The notes beneath the pieces are model-generated. The model saw only the letters and a list, made by a program, of their open reading frames with translations, had not been told where the DNA came from and ran no database searches. Below are positions 54,557 through 64,000 of a DNA stretch of 64,000 nt, piece after piece. The stretch is from contig OZ020524.1 in the NCBI GenBank assembly GCA_963971425.1, positions 17,611,845-17,675,844 of the forward strand, in the 5' to 3' direction. The position numbers were made by a program, and so were the translations under genes. Within the stretch, counting starts at the first letter, position 1. The number at the start of each line of letters is the position of its first letter. The stretch is from Bryoerythrophyllum caledonicum. Taxonomy: Eukaryota; Streptophyta; Bryopsida; Pottiales; Pottiaceae.

Positions 54557-57500
54557 GCTGTAGCAATAACAAAAAATGTCAATTCTAAAGGTACATCGTA
54601 TTATCTCGTTACCCCTTATCCTCTTGATCTCAGCTTCTCCCCCCAACATATGTTGAGGGCTTTTCGAAGGAGAGTTTATCAAGAAGGGGTGGAAATTCGT
54701 TCTAATGGTGTACCAACAAGATACTAAAACAATTTCTAAAGGTTGGAAGTACAGCGCATTGACCTTTACACATACACACGCATGGGAGGCGCCAAAATAT
54801 TGGGCACCTCCCCAAGTAACTGGCTTGATTAATACATTTTGTTTACATGTCCTTTGGATTGCATAATAATCCCAAAGTTGGCAAAGATCAATAAATTGTA
54901 ATGGGGGTGTGAAAGAAGTAAAACCTGAGTGTGTAATTCCACCTTGCAGCCTAGGGGGTAGAGTCTTGATTTGATGGTCCCCCCGTGTGGTGGTGTACCT
55001 CTCGCTTGCCTGTAGCTGAAGTCTCTGTCTGGTTGGTGTGAGCACCACTACGGTTCTTGTAGTACGCGAAAGACAAGGTTTGTTGGCGTAGCTTGGTGGT
55101 CCCCTTCCAGATGTCGCGCACTTCTCTTCTCCAGGTTGATGTAGCGTGGAAAGTACCTCTCTTATCGCGGCTCGCTTCTTCTTGCCGAGCTGATGGTCCT
55201 TGAATGATCCCCGAACGGATCTCTTCCAATCTTGGGCAGGCAGTTGGCGCTCTCTTCGCTCTTGTAGAACTTCTGGAGCCGTTACCGAGGTTAGGGTTTC
55301 TTGGGACGTCGGCGGAGTTGCCGCAACCCGTTTGCAGGACCAGCGCTTGGGCGTCTGTCGGCGGACCAGCTGCGGGGTTTGCCGAGGTTCCGGGAGGATG
55401 TGGTGGAGTCGCGGCCGTTGGGAGTGGTCGTCTTCGCTCGTATGCAGTCTTTGGACTTCACTTGCGCCGGCACAGCAGTCTCGCCTGACGTGTTGTTGGT
55501 CGGGCTTCGTCGGCCCTTCTTCGTAAGTGTGTGGTCTCCCTCTGCGCCTGTTGGCAATCTTCTTCCACCTACATCGGTCTTCTACAGCGGTTGTCTGTGG
55601 CGACTTGTTTGGATCTTGCGCAGACCTTCTTCGTGGTGCAGTCTCCTTGCTCTTTGTTCTGTTGATGTGCTCGGCATTCGGGTCTTGGGACAGGGCTTCT
55701 TGGTCCTTCTTGCGTCGGTGTGTGCCTTGGGGTCCACCTGCGGGGCAGTTTCTCGACTTCGACTTCGGCTGATGGATCCTCGAGTTGGTCTGCTGCGGGC
55801 TTCGGCGGTGAGTCTGGATAGCTTTACTCGTTCTGTACTTCACCTGTATGTGTACTGCGTGAGATGCGACATTTAACAGAAGTTCCTCTACTATTGTCTG
55901 CAGGTGCAGGTGCCGTTCTCTCTGTGAGGCACATGTTAGCGTCCTGTTAACGACTGTCAGTTTACAAACAATCCCCATAAAAGACAACAAGATTACAAGG
56001 AAGGGAGTAAACCGTTCTTCACTGTCGTAGGTAGTCAAGGCGAGGAGTGTCCAGGCCGATCTTGGGGGTGACGTCTCTCTCCTCCGTTGGTCCTTCGTGG
56101 CTTCAAGCAGGTACTTGCCCTCAACTTGGGCTGAGCAGATGTCGCAGTGTCTCCACAGCGATGGGAGTGGGTGTCTACGTGGTATAGCAATGTAAGAGGG
56201 TTTGAGAGTAAAGTGATGGTGAGATATATACCTTGTGTTGAGCTCGTGTTTGATGGATGTAGTTGTGGTTGATGAACATCTTCGTTTTTGGGTTGTTGAT
56301 CTTCTAGGGTTAGCTTCTTCTGGGAGCCGTTGAGTTGCGGCTGGTTGATTGTCTTGGCTTGGATGGAAGTTTGAGTCCTGCTCTTTCGAAAGTTCGTTGT
56401 TTTTGTATTGCCGGCTAGGGTTTCGTCTGTGTACTAGTGGTTGTCCAGACTTCCTTGTGAGTTGCATGTCCTTGGGCATCCTACTAGTATTTAGTGGTGT
56501 TTCCTTACCAGAGAAGACAGGAAACGAGGAAATGTTGAGGTTGCTTACCTGTACGTACCTGTTGTTTATTTGGTGTCTTGAGGTCTTGCTTGCTTGTAGT
56601 TGATGTGTTTGGTGGTGTTGTCGCTGCGGTGGTCTTGATGTGGGGCTGTCCAAGGTGTGGAGTCCATGGTCTTGCACTTCCTTCCTTGTTGATTTTGGTG
56701 GACTCTTGTATGTCGTTGATTTTTCTTTTAGCTCCTGCTCTCTAAATCGACGTTGTCTTCGGCAAATGATGTTGCAGTGTTCCCTGGTGAAAGTAAATTG
56801 GAAGCATATGATGTATAAACTAGGGGTAGGAATACTTACCTTGGCCAGTGGTGGTGATGAGTCGTTGTGCTTGTCTCCTTTCGTTGAAGTTGATGTCATT
56901 CTGTTTACGACGTGGGTCTTGGGGGCGAAGTCGTCCGCCGCGGCCTCTGGAACCGCCGCAGCCTCGTGGCTTTTCTTGGGCACCTTCTGGAGCTGCGTCT
57001 TCATCGTTGCGAATTGCTCCACCCATGTGCTATTTCCGATTTCGGTACTCGGTCCTCTTGCACCACCCGTGTGTGATAACACGTTCCTCATGTGCGCGGC
57101 GACCTCGTGCATGAGCTTGTTTTTCGGGAGTCTGATGTGCTGCTCGATCTTGGTCATTGGAGGTGCTGTGTCATCGTGCTTGATTCTTTGAGTTGAGGCT
57201 GATGTCATGTTGTTTACGCCCTGGTCCTGTTGTTGTTGACTGCAGGTGTGTTGATCTTGATATGTTGGTGCGGCTGCTTTGGATCTTCGGTGTGGTGCTG
57301 CTGCTGCTTCAGTGTAGGAGTGTAGATTCTGTAGGTCTTCACAGATTAGACGTAGGCGCCTCTCCTTCGTAGTGCTGAACTGCTGCTGATTATGGGTGGG
57401 CTCTATGTGTGAATGGTCTGCAGTTGTGCCAAGTAGGCATCTGTTCTTCTCTATTTCTGCGGGGTTATGAAATACACTTGCTTCCACTACTTTCCTAGTT

Positions 57501-58139
57501 GTATGTGACCCTAACTTACATTTCCTAACATGAGGTTTTGCAAGATGCCTTTTGCAATTAGACTTAGATTCTATACTGTGAAACGATGTAGGCAGCGTAT
57601 TGTAATGAAAAAACTTAGCTGATTTTGTTGAATGTTGTCCTTGATAGAGTGATCTTGTGTCTCGGTGGCTGTTTCGTGTCTTCTGTAGGCAGTGGTTCTT
57701 CTTCATAGTAGTGCTGATGCTCTGGTTGAGGAGAGGTAAGGTGTATGGCATGTCTATGGTGTCATGGTAACCTAAATCTGGATCTAATTGATTGAGAGAT
57801 GATATGGGGCTGCAACCTCTAGATCTAGATCTGGGCCAACACAGAGCCCCGCCACAGATCTACTCTCCCAAACTAGCTCTAGATTGTTGCAACCTCCTAC
57901 ATACTTTGCATCAATAGATCTAAGATACGCAATCCCTCAACACTTTGCACACCATAAGCATACCGTTCAGCAACAAAGGACGTGCACACAGGGATTTACA
58001 ATGAGCCCAGCAACCCTCATTGATGTGTGCATTGCAATTGCGCCTAACACCTAGAAACCTCTCCTCACCAGGTTTTGCGGAGCTACTCTTCTCTCATCTC
58101 TAAAACCTTGTGTACCCTTAATATCTACAAGTCACTCCT
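54557..58139 (-). other. 5' leader of LINE E with a 1,065-codon low-complexity open frame
   Basis: The frame from the ATG at 57751 to ORF1 stays open for 3.2 kb without a recognised domain, with Gln, Ala, Arg and Thr-rich stretches. It contains two diverged internal repeats, NNMTSASTQRIKHDDTAPPM and NRMTSTSTKGDKHNDSSPPL. Either it is an N-terminal extension of ORF1 or a GC-rich leader that is open by chance. 57752-58139 is the 5' UTR with AGATCT-rich sequence and the conserved leader box. Confidence 0.5.
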
Positions 58140-58151
58140 CAAATCGAGCCA
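58140..58151. repeat. Right target-site duplication of LINE E
   Basis: CAAATCGAGCCA, identical to 45105-45116; the D sequence resumes with TCTACATTACAAATA, as in copy B. Confidence 0.95.
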
Positions 58152-59887
58152 TCTACATTACAAATACTATGCGTCCATAATCAAAATCAAACCCTTTGCT
58201 CCCTAGAACAACTTGCAAAACTTATCTCTATAACAGACAATCTAGACATACACCGACTATACACAAAACTGGCCCCACCAACACCCATACAAACCCCCGT
58301 AAACAAAAGTAAAAACTGGTCAAAACTAAACTATGTCAACAACACATTAAACTACTCCGTCACACTTCCCCTTCTTCCAAACTACTCAACTCATACCACA
58401 CCAAAATTTAACCCCGCACACAGTTATTACACCGATGGCTCCTTTAAACCACCAGAACAAATAAGCCCGGGCTCTTGGCGCAGAGAAAAAACTGGCTATG
58501 GCATATATAATTCTACCGAAGAAATTAAACTAGGCAAAAGACTCCATGGACTACAAAATATCCTCAGAGCAGAACTCATGGCCATTCACAAAACACTACA
58601 AATCATCACAACAAAATACAATGATGAACCCGCACATATATTCACAGATTGTATAAATGCACTGTACCTACTAAACACTCAAATAACACACCCTATCCTT
58701 CACAATAGCCACCCCGACCAAACCATATTCACATCAATGGTCCAAATGTTACAAAATCGTACACAAATCACAACCCTCCACAAAGTGAGAGTCCATGCCA
58801 ATATTGGCGGCAACGAACAAGCAGACAAATTAGCAAAAGAAGGCTGAGAAAAAACACACAAAAGTGCCAAAGACCCACACGAACATGCCCATGCTACCCC
58901 ATACTACTTTCAAAAAGAAGATTGGCCTTCCAAAGAAGATACCCCCGACAAAGGCCCAATTAGATTTTTGGGCAAATATCTCAAAAAACAAGACCTTTAC
59001 AACAACCTAGACACAATCTCAGAAATCATTTCTAACATAGAAAAATGGACTAACAATAACGACATAGACAATGAATTCTCTACAAACTTTTGGAAAAACC
59101 CCATCATCTCAGACTTGCAAATAACATGCCTCATCAAATTCCGTACTGGTCAGTATATGGGAAACGCTCCCAAACAACTCTTCTTTGGAATAGAAAGATT
59201 TCCATCCATAACATGCCCCATATGCCCCTCAACGGACCCGAACACATGGTTTCATGTTCTACTCAAATGCCAAAACCACCACATACACTCTCTAATTGTT
59301 AAAAGACATAATAAAGCGGTATGGGAAGTCTGAAAACTAATCACATCCCACAATAAATCAAGATATTTTATACTAATGAACGCCGTCACTTTTAATAACA
59401 AACCACAAGAAAATACGGTCCCCCCTTGGCTACTCCCATGCTCGTGTATGACTCAAAGATGCCATTGCAACGCTAGGCTCAAACCGGACATCCTTTCTGT
59501 TAGAGGCTTATCATATAATGACCCACCACCCGATAACATCAACCAAGACTACACCATTCAATTCATTGAATTCACATATTGCAACGATAGATTTTCCCCG
59601 GAAACAATCCAAAAATAAATAAATAAATACCAACCCCTTATTGACGACATCATTGCCCTCGGATGGAATGTGGACCCCCTTATTGTAATCACATCCGGCG
59701 CTCATGCCACGACCTTTACCCCATCTATGAAAACCCTAGAAGATACCTTCAAGATACCCATTGAAACAATTAAAACTACCTTTAAAAACATCCACACCAT
59801 CGCTATCCAATATGCCATGTCTATTCTTCTACATAAACGCAAAATCGAAAACAACCAACCCCTCCCTAATACACAAGACCCCCCTTA
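58152..59887 (+). pseudogene. ORF2 of LINE D, part 2: RNase H and restriction-like endonuclease
   Basis: RNase H motifs YYTDGSFKPP, ILRAELMAIHKTL, IFTDCINALY and GNEQADKLAKEG are followed by a TGA at 58846. Then come CPICPSTDPN, KRHNKAVWEV, KPDILSVRG and IQFIEFTYCNDRFSPET. At least three stops lie in this part. Confidence 0.85.
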
Positions 59888-60140
59888 AAAACTTCGCCAC
59901 CTTGACTCTTCTTTATTGGCTGATTGTGTGGTTTGTGCTACTTGTTTGATTAGTTGTTAGGTCGTGGTTGGTTAATTGTTTGGTTGGTTTCTGGCTACGC
60001 GTTACATAGTGTCTACCCTCGAAAGGGGGAAGTAGTTTCAGCTCACTAATTCCCTGTCCAGTGGGCATGGTCTTGGTAGTGGAACGAATAGACATTTTAT
60101 TCACGCCGGTTCCCTTCGGAAACCGGCATCCTTCTTCTTC

Positions 60141-60154
60141 TTGTAAATGAGTTG
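60141..60154. repeat. Right target-site duplication of LINE D
   Basis: TTGTAAATGAGTTG, identical to 34011-34024. Confidence 0.9.
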
Positions 60155-60157
60155 ACA

Positions 60158-60345
60158 AATAGTGTAAGCCACCAATGCCATTAATGTAACCCCAATCAAC
60201 CGCCTAATCCCAATAAAATAGTGGAAGCCATCAATGCCATTAATGAAACACCATTCAACCACCTAACCCCAATAAAATAGTGTAAGTCACCAATGTCATA
60301 AATGTAAACTCCAATCAATCCCCAACTAACCCCAATCAACCACCT
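60158..60345. repeat. Tandem repeat, three units of about 59 bp
   Basis: Each unit reads AATAGTGTAAGCCACCAATG, then a CCATTAATGTAA-like stretch and CAATCAACC. The units start at about 60158, 60217 and 60276. The first touches the target site of LINE D. Confidence 0.7.
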
Positions 60346-60664
60346 AACAGCTGTCATGTCTTTACTCTCCCCATTTGCCATCCTCATACCTATATCATCC
60401 CCATGCTTGCATCTTCCACTCTTGAACTCCTCCATCATGTCATTGGTTGTTTCTGGTGAGTTTTCTGTTTGTGTTGTGTTTCTTTTCTATGGTGACTTGA
60501 ATGAGACCTTGGAAAAAGAGGTGCATGAGGTGCATTTGATGAGTTTCATGAGCTGTCATGAGCGCTCATGAAGTGCATGAGGAGAGAAAACCTGGCCACT
60601 CATGAGTTTGGTGCACTCTTTGCAGTTCAGATTATCCTCATCGGACAGAACATGAAGAACTCAT

Positions 60665-60785
60665 AAATACCGACAATGGGTAAGAGAATGGGTTGATCAG
60701 TGGGTAAGAGAATGGACTAAATCAATGGGTAAGATAATGGACTAAATCAGTGGGTAAGAGAATGGGCTGATCAGTGGGCTAAATT
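60665..60785. repeat. Tandem repeat of TGGGTAAGAGAATGG units
   Basis: Four to five units of 24-30 bases alternate GGTTGATCAG and GGACTAAATCA. A second short repeat (ACAACTTCAGCTTATCCTCG) occurs twice at 60818-60860. The rest of 60346-60927 shows no gene. Confidence 0.65.
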
Positions 60786-60927
60786 TGTTGCTCTTTGCAG
60801 CTCATAATCGCTCCTGACAACTTCAGCTTATCCTCGCCATACAACTTCAGCTTATCTTCGCCAGGTATTTTCTCCCACATAATTTTTTTTTCTTCTTTCT
60901 CATTCTCTGGACGGGGGGGGGCAATTC

Positions 60928-61899
60928 ATGGATGTTAATAGCATTGTTTTACTATCTCAACGGGGCCGTTTAAGTTGTAGCCTGGAAAAAGAGACGCAAA
61001 TCGAAAAAAACACCGCACATCATTTAGGAACTTTACAACGGGGATTTCAATCGGGCGTTTTTGATGAAAATCTAATTGAAAACCTAGATGATACCCACTT
61101 TACAATTAACATGGACAACGGACGAGCTCTAGGATTTCGGGGGGACATTTCAGTTAAATACGCGGATGTTGTAGGCGGCGGAGAAGCAATAACTATGGTT
61201 GTACGTATTTCAGGGGGGCGTAGATCAATCATAGAACCTTCCATACTTATTTTTAGCAATGAAAATAGGAATTATCCTATCCGGGGTTTAGATGACAACA
61301 TCCTCGGAGTTTCTTACCGAATGGGACCAAAGGGTTGGATGGATCAAAGTATATTCCCACAGTACTTTGACGAACCTAGGGTATACTAAGCGGACCCACA
61401 CAACCCCATCAAATTCATTTGGGTGGACAATTGTACGGGGCACAATTTAACCCCTACATTAGCGGCCGTTTTAGCACAAAAAAGAACCGTTTTTAAATAC
61501 TTACCCCCGTGTACAACCCACCTATGTCAACCGGCCGACACATTTTTAATTTCAAAGATCAAGGACGCTTGGACCAAACGATGGGAGCTCAAGAAAACCG
61601 AGTTAATTCAACAAGGCGTTTGGCAAAATAATGCTCGCGGCGACGGCCATTGGTCGGGCAAACTTTCTAATTCCGGTAAGCATTATTTTCTTCAATTAGC
61701 AGCGGATTCGGTTGAAGATGTTAATCGCGAGGTCGATTGTGATCACATATCATACGCTAGGAAATTTATGATAAGATGCGGCTTAGCATTAGGGTTAGAT
61801 GGCACTTGGATTCCTAACCAATTGTTTTCGCACTTGCAAGATATCATTGCAAAGCATCGTCCATACTTTGATGGACTAGAAGTGCCAAATTTGCCGTAG
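60928..61899 (+). pseudogene. Pogo-type (DDE_1) transposase, N-terminally truncated, one in-frame stop
   Basis: Catalytic core of a cut-and-paste transposase. The first half has KNTAHHLGTLQRGF, the first acid in LIENLDDTHF, NMDNGRALGFRGD, YPIRGLDDN and YRMGPKGWMDQ. A TAA at 61387-61389 interrupts, and the same frame goes on with IKFIWVDNCTGHN (second Asp) and LPPCTTHLCQPADTF (third acid). This order is that of DDE_1 (pogo/Tigger/Jerky-like) transposases, and the wording is closest, from memory, to large families in oomycetes. The CENP-B-type helix-turn-helix that should precede is missing, and no terminal inverted repeats were found. It is a dead transposon fragment. Confidence 0.75.
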
Positions 61900-62059
61900 G
61901 CAAATTAACCTATGTTATGTTTTTATTTATTATAAAGTTGTGATTTACTTCCCTATCCGCTTATATATAAGTTCTTATATTTTTCCAATGTATTTGTTGC
62001 ACATGTTTCTTTTATCTAACCCTCCCAATTTTCTTATCAATTTTAATCCAAATACAATT

Positions 62060-62960
62060 CACAATTGTTGATTCTATTACCAGAGTAAAAAAAGCCAAAA
62101 ATAACGCTTACTTCATATTTCAACCCTAGGATCTTACTTAAACTATATTAGTTAACTTGCTTACAAATATTCATCAACTTTCACCGTACGGATTGAAAGA
62201 TTATGCTAATGAAGTAGAAAAATACTTCATTCCCTTTCTAGCGTTATGATGATTAATAGACTTTGACTTGATTTCATGAAAAAAAATTCTCTACAGAAAG
62301 TCTAAATTCATTGCCATCATGTCAATCATGATATTAACTCCTTTTTCACCAATTCTTAGAAAAATAAATGAGGTGTAGCATATTCAAACAATTGTACAAG
62401 GAATAGAGATTCAAACATTGTCAAATCACATTTTTATTAATTTGTGAACTTCATATTTTTTACAATGAAAATCCATACATTCAATTTAAAGGCTTGCATC
62501 ACATCTTGTAGTAGAAAAGTACAAAGTGATAAACTTGAAATTCTCTAAGTTTTATGCGGAGAATAAGAAGTTTTCTAGTACCATGACCCACAATGTGATA
62601 AAGTGTTTGACATGGCTTAAAATTTTAATTTTCACTGAAGACAAGATATCTATTTCGACAATATTACAGAAAATAATATTACTTGTATTGAAAATGTCAC
62701 ATGAGAAGGTCGCAAAAAAGGTTTTCGGAATTATCAACACTCAAAAGCTTCCAAGCATTCAAGAAGTTTTCCTATAAAATGTCATAACTTGTTTTCCAAA
62801 AGTCCAATGACAATGAATTATATAACCATGTACCTCTTATCTTATCTTTCTACAAAATTTCAAGAGTTTTCAAATAAATTTGCAACCATGGAAACATGGA
62901 TGAGATCTGCAAAAGCCCACCTCTAGAGTTTTTGCATTTCCGAGTTTAGTTGTAATTTTA
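62060..62960. mobile_element. Degraded long TTAA-family element
   Basis: 62130-62700 follows the 15300-15960 region block by block (CCGTACGGATTGAAAGATTA, AGACTTTGACTT, ATCATGATATTAACTCC, AAATAATATTACTTG). Its ends have decayed beyond recognition, so the borders are approximate. Confidence 0.55.
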
Positions 62961-63387
62961 CTTTCTTTCCAAATCTAGGTTCTTCTTCTACTTTTTTCTT
63001 TTTTTTCCTAATGTGCACTTTTCCTTTCCTCTTATGTTCTCCAATCTTTTTCTTCCTTTTTTCTTATGTTCCAATTCTCTTTTACTCCCATGTCTATATT
63101 CTCATTTTTCCAATACGTTTTTTCCAAATCTTTCTTTTTTTGAATTTGCAAATCTACTTCTCTTTTATTTCTAAGTTCTTGTTTTTCCAATATCTTTCTT
63201 CCAAATGTTTCTCTTTTTTCAAGTTGGAATTTCACTTTTCCTCCATATCTACAAATGTTTTCAAGATTTTTGTTGCAAATTGTTGATATTTGAAAATTGT
63301 ATAAAACCCGCTTCACTTTTAATGCACTAAATGTCCACATTGAGTAGAGAAAAATTATAATGCAATATTTCCTAGAAACGTGCTTAA

Positions 63388-63597
63388 TCCCCAAAGGCCC
63401 AAGCCATTTCAGAAGACTCTCTACTTTGTTCATTAAATTGCTAAGATGAACTTATGAAAGATGTACCATAGGATCTTCTAAACTTATACGAGATGATGTG
63501 GTCAAAATTTTGTGAACTATGACTATATGGATTGAAAGATAATTGTGGTTAAAGTGAACATTTTTGTACTCCGTAGGTACACTTGGGCCTTTAGAGA
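63388..63597. mobile_element. Short TTAA-family element (210 bp)
   Basis: TTAA at 63384-63387 and 63598-63601 flanks ends CCCCAAAGGCCCAAG and CTTGGGCCTTTAGAG. Internal sequence CTATATGGATTGAAAGATAA matches the other short copies. Confidence 0.65.
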
Positions 63598-63601
63598 TTA
63601 A

Positions 63602-63937
63602 CCCTTAAAGGTCTAAGAAGCCACATTTGGGTTGCAACATGGTGTTTTTGTGTATTTGACATATAAGGTATAAAAATTGATGTATAGAGTAGTTACATAA
63701 GTTTGTATTTGTATCGAGCCTAATATGATGACACATAATAATTTAAATTTAGATCATTATTGCACCTACTACATGCTTGAGAAGGTGTAAAATGGTCATA
63801 TATTCTACATGTATGGTGCCGTAATTGAGCATGATAAGGTTCAAATATTGAAATGACCTCCATATGGAAGATGTTAGTTGAAAAATCTTTAATCCAAAGG
63901 TGTATGTCTTGCCTAATTCTAGTATATTATTTGTATG
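63602..63937. mobile_element. Second TTAA-type repeat (336 bp)
   Basis: Lies exactly between two TTAA sites (63598-63601 and 63938-63941) that it shares with its neighbours. 63690-63925 is the inverted counterpart of 3580-3705. Confidence 0.5.
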
Positions 63938-63941
63938 TTAA

Positions 63942-64000
63942 CCCCTAAAAGACTAGAGTCTCCTTCGGGGGGATTTCTGATTTTGGGCAGGTTCCTAAAT
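63942..64000. mobile_element. Left end of a long TTAA-family element, cut by the window edge
   Basis: CCCCTAAAAGACTAGAG after TTAA, then a GGGGGGA..GATTTTGGGCAGGT block as in the left end at 2550. Confidence 0.6.

Noticed and set aside
54951-55876. Long plus-strand frames opposite the LINE E leader
   Set aside because: They are shadows of the GC-rich leader frame on the minus strand and have no domain.
60141-60440. CRISPR-like array
   Set aside because: Unit spacing and content are those of an ordinary tandem repeat in a plant genome; there are no conserved repeats with unique spacers.

Overview
The window is nuclear DNA from a land plant or close streptophyte relative that is not a flowering plant. 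The evidence is a set of intron-bearing host genes: a plastid-type hexose transporter with a transit peptide, a plant-type receptor kinase, and an ACR3 arsenite exporter. ACR3 is a family that flowering plants have lost but that bryophytes, lycophytes, ferns and gymnosperms keep. Short introns with good GT..AG borders let most exon models be read directly. I cannot name the species.

Layout. 1-2.1 kb: 5' half of a plastid hexose transporter (minus strand). 2.5-16.2 kb: AT-rich repeat land with a family of TTAA-flanked inverted-repeat elements (long form about 980 bp, short form about 215 bp), a direct-repeat element, several LINE pieces and an orphan terminal exon. 16.2-28.3 kb: the gene island. 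It holds a gene with a PD-(D/E)XK-like C-terminal region and one internal stop, a receptor-like kinase whose ectodomain looks like an animal calcium-channel alpha2delta subunit (VWA_N-VWA-Cache), and ACR3 (minus) with a long intronic hairpin. 28.3-34 kb: a broken LINE and a fragment of an HSA domain from a SWR1/INO80-type gene. 34.0-60.1 kb: one 26-kb nest of two giant LINEs. 60.2-64 kb: tandem repeats, a broken pogo-type (DDE_1) transposase and more TTAA elements.

The LINEs are the main discovery. Copy E (45117-58139, minus strand) is about 13 kb, is bounded by a perfect 12-bp target duplication, and has both reading frames open. Its ORF2 protein carries, in order, a 2A-like peptide, an AP-type endonuclease, reverse transcriptase, RNase H, a CCHC finger and a second, restriction-like endonuclease. 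That dual-endonuclease plan is the hallmark of the Dualen/RandI group, described from Chlamydomonas. ORF1 also has a 2A-like motif near its N terminus. E sits inside a second, older copy D (34025-60140) that has its own 14-bp target duplication and is itself interrupted by a 405-bp palindromic element. Five further pieces (A, B, F, G and a 94-bp end) share the same 3' hairpin and TTC tail, or the same 5' box, so the family has been active repeatedly here.

The host genes do not form an evident pathway. The receptor kinase and the transporter would act at the plasma membrane and plastid envelope respectively, and ACR3 would export arsenite at the plasma or vacuolar membrane.
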